From: an uncultured Oscillospiraceae bacterium
Lineage (GTDB): Bacteria; Bacillota; Clostridia; Oscillospirales; Ruminococcaceae
Length of the DNA stretch: 29,141 nt
Reading direction: 5' to 3'
Assembly: GCA_905212515.1 (NCBI GenBank)
Contig: CAJMEU010000014.1
Coordinates: 1 to 29,141, forward strand
A program made the position numbers and the translations under genes. The number at the start of each line of letters is the position of its first letter. Position 1 is the first letter of the stretch. Shown one piece after another: positions 28,867-29,141 of the stretch. Below the pieces are notes generated by a model that was not told the origin of the DNA, did no database searches, and was given only the letters and a program-made list of their open reading frames with translations.

Positions 28867-28882
28867 AATTTGACAAATTTGT
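28867..28882. promoter_or_regulatory. Overlapping palindromes, candidate ROK operator
   Basis: AATTTG-A-CAAATT (28867-28879) overlaps ACAAATTTGT (28873-28882). They lie just upstream of the repressor's -35. The nine bases ACAAATTTG recur at 338-346 near the first Gfo/Idh promoter. Confidence 0.5.
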
Positions 28883-28975
28883 ATCAATCCACAAGGTTTT
28901 TTTGATTTTTTGTGCAATGTCACGTTTTAAAACAAAACGGTTACAATTTTGCAGCGGCAGGCCGTTTTTCCTTTT

Positions 28976-29056
28976 AAAAAAGCAAAAAGCCCTGTCGGGA
29001 AGGCACCGGCGCAAGAAAAAGTTCTTGCGTCGGCCCGCCCAAAGACAGAGCTTTTT
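28976..29056 (-). terminator. Terminator downstream of tRNA-Thr
   Basis: A long imperfect hairpin: outer arms 28984-28996 and 29044-29056 (GCTCTGTC with GACAGGGC on the minus strand, one G-T wobble) and an inner CGCAAGAA-AAAG-TTCTTGCG stem (29010-29029). On the minus strand it ends in TTTTTGCTTTTTT, fitting termination of the leftward tRNA transcript. Confidence 0.75.
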
Positions 29057-29079
29057 TCTTATAAACATCCTGAAACATG

Positions 29080-29141
29080 TGGAGCCGGCAGACGGATTCG
29101 AACCCCCGACCTGCTGATTACAAATCAGCTGCTCTACCAGC
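29080..29141 (-). tRNA. tRNA-Thr (TGT anticodon), partial
   Basis: The 3' 62 bases of a leftward tRNA with encoded CCA (29080-29082), acceptor strand TGCCGGC, T-loop GGTTCGAATCC and anticodon loop TTTGTAA, giving TGT for threonine. About 14 bases of the 5' end lie outside the window. Confidence 0.93.

Noticed and set aside
2..29141. The whole region as a tRNA-integrated island
   Set aside because: tRNAs flank the window, but no integrase, direct repeat of a tRNA end or phage gene was seen; the window edge also cuts one tRNA.

Overview
The window reads as a piece of a GC-rich Gram-positive chromosome, most likely an anaerobic gut clostridium of the Oscillospiraceae/Ruminococcaceae kind. Support: strong AAGGAGG-type ribosome binding sites, sharp AT-rich promoters of the TTGAAA-N17-TATACT type in otherwise GC-rich DNA, a lipoprotein sugar-binding protein, a glycyl radical enzyme (an oxygen-sensitive family) with its activase, and ROK, RpiR and DeoR regulators. 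The taxonomic guess is inference. Nearly all the DNA between two leftward tRNA genes (tRNA-Tyr at the left edge, a partial tRNA-Thr at the right edge) belongs to one large accessory carbohydrate-catabolism region; all protein genes except three point left.

Layout, left to right. (1) tRNA-Tyr with two tandem leftward promoters, then a rightward pair: a Gfo/Idh/MocA dehydrogenase and an AgaI/NagB-like amino-sugar-phosphate isomerase, closed by a terminator shared with a convergent RpiR regulator. (2) A VOC-family gene and a deoC aldolase gene diverging from a palindrome-containing promoter region. (3) A leftward operon: NanE-like epimerase, a glycyl radical enzyme with a GCGE active-site motif, and its radical-SAM activase. 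(4) A leftward pair: atypical Gfo/Idh protein plus DeoR repressor, start and stop codons overlapping. (5) A seven-gene leftward operon: sugar-binding lipoprotein, tandem ABC ATPase, two different RbsC-type permeases, Gfo/Idh dehydrogenase, xylose-isomerase-like TIM barrel, ROK sugar kinase, strong terminator. (6) A GldA/GldF/GldG/DUF4340-type ABC-2 locus, probably transcribed together with an upstream trio of two TIM-barrel isomerases and a Gfo/Idh dehydrogenase. (7) A ROK-family repressor followed by a fifth Gfo/Idh gene, then the partial tRNA-Thr.

How the parts may work together (inference): a ribose-type ABC importer takes up a sugar, amino sugar, polyol or glycoside; five NAD(P)-dependent Gfo/Idh enzymes and three metal-dependent TIM barrels oxidise, isomerise or epimerise it; a ROK kinase phosphorylates it; NanE-, AgaI- and DeoC-like enzymes and the glycyl radical enzyme bring it to central metabolism. 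The complete sets expected for inositol, sialic acid or GlcNAc breakdown are absent, so the substrate is open. The most interesting items are the glycyl radical enzyme with a GCGE motif inside an amino-sugar-type operon, the seven-unit AAAATG array with an exact 10-bp period over the transporter promoter and its partial counterpart at the glycyl-radical operon, and the repeated Gfo/Idh plus TIM-barrel pairing that suggests an oxidation-first (keto-sugar) pathway.
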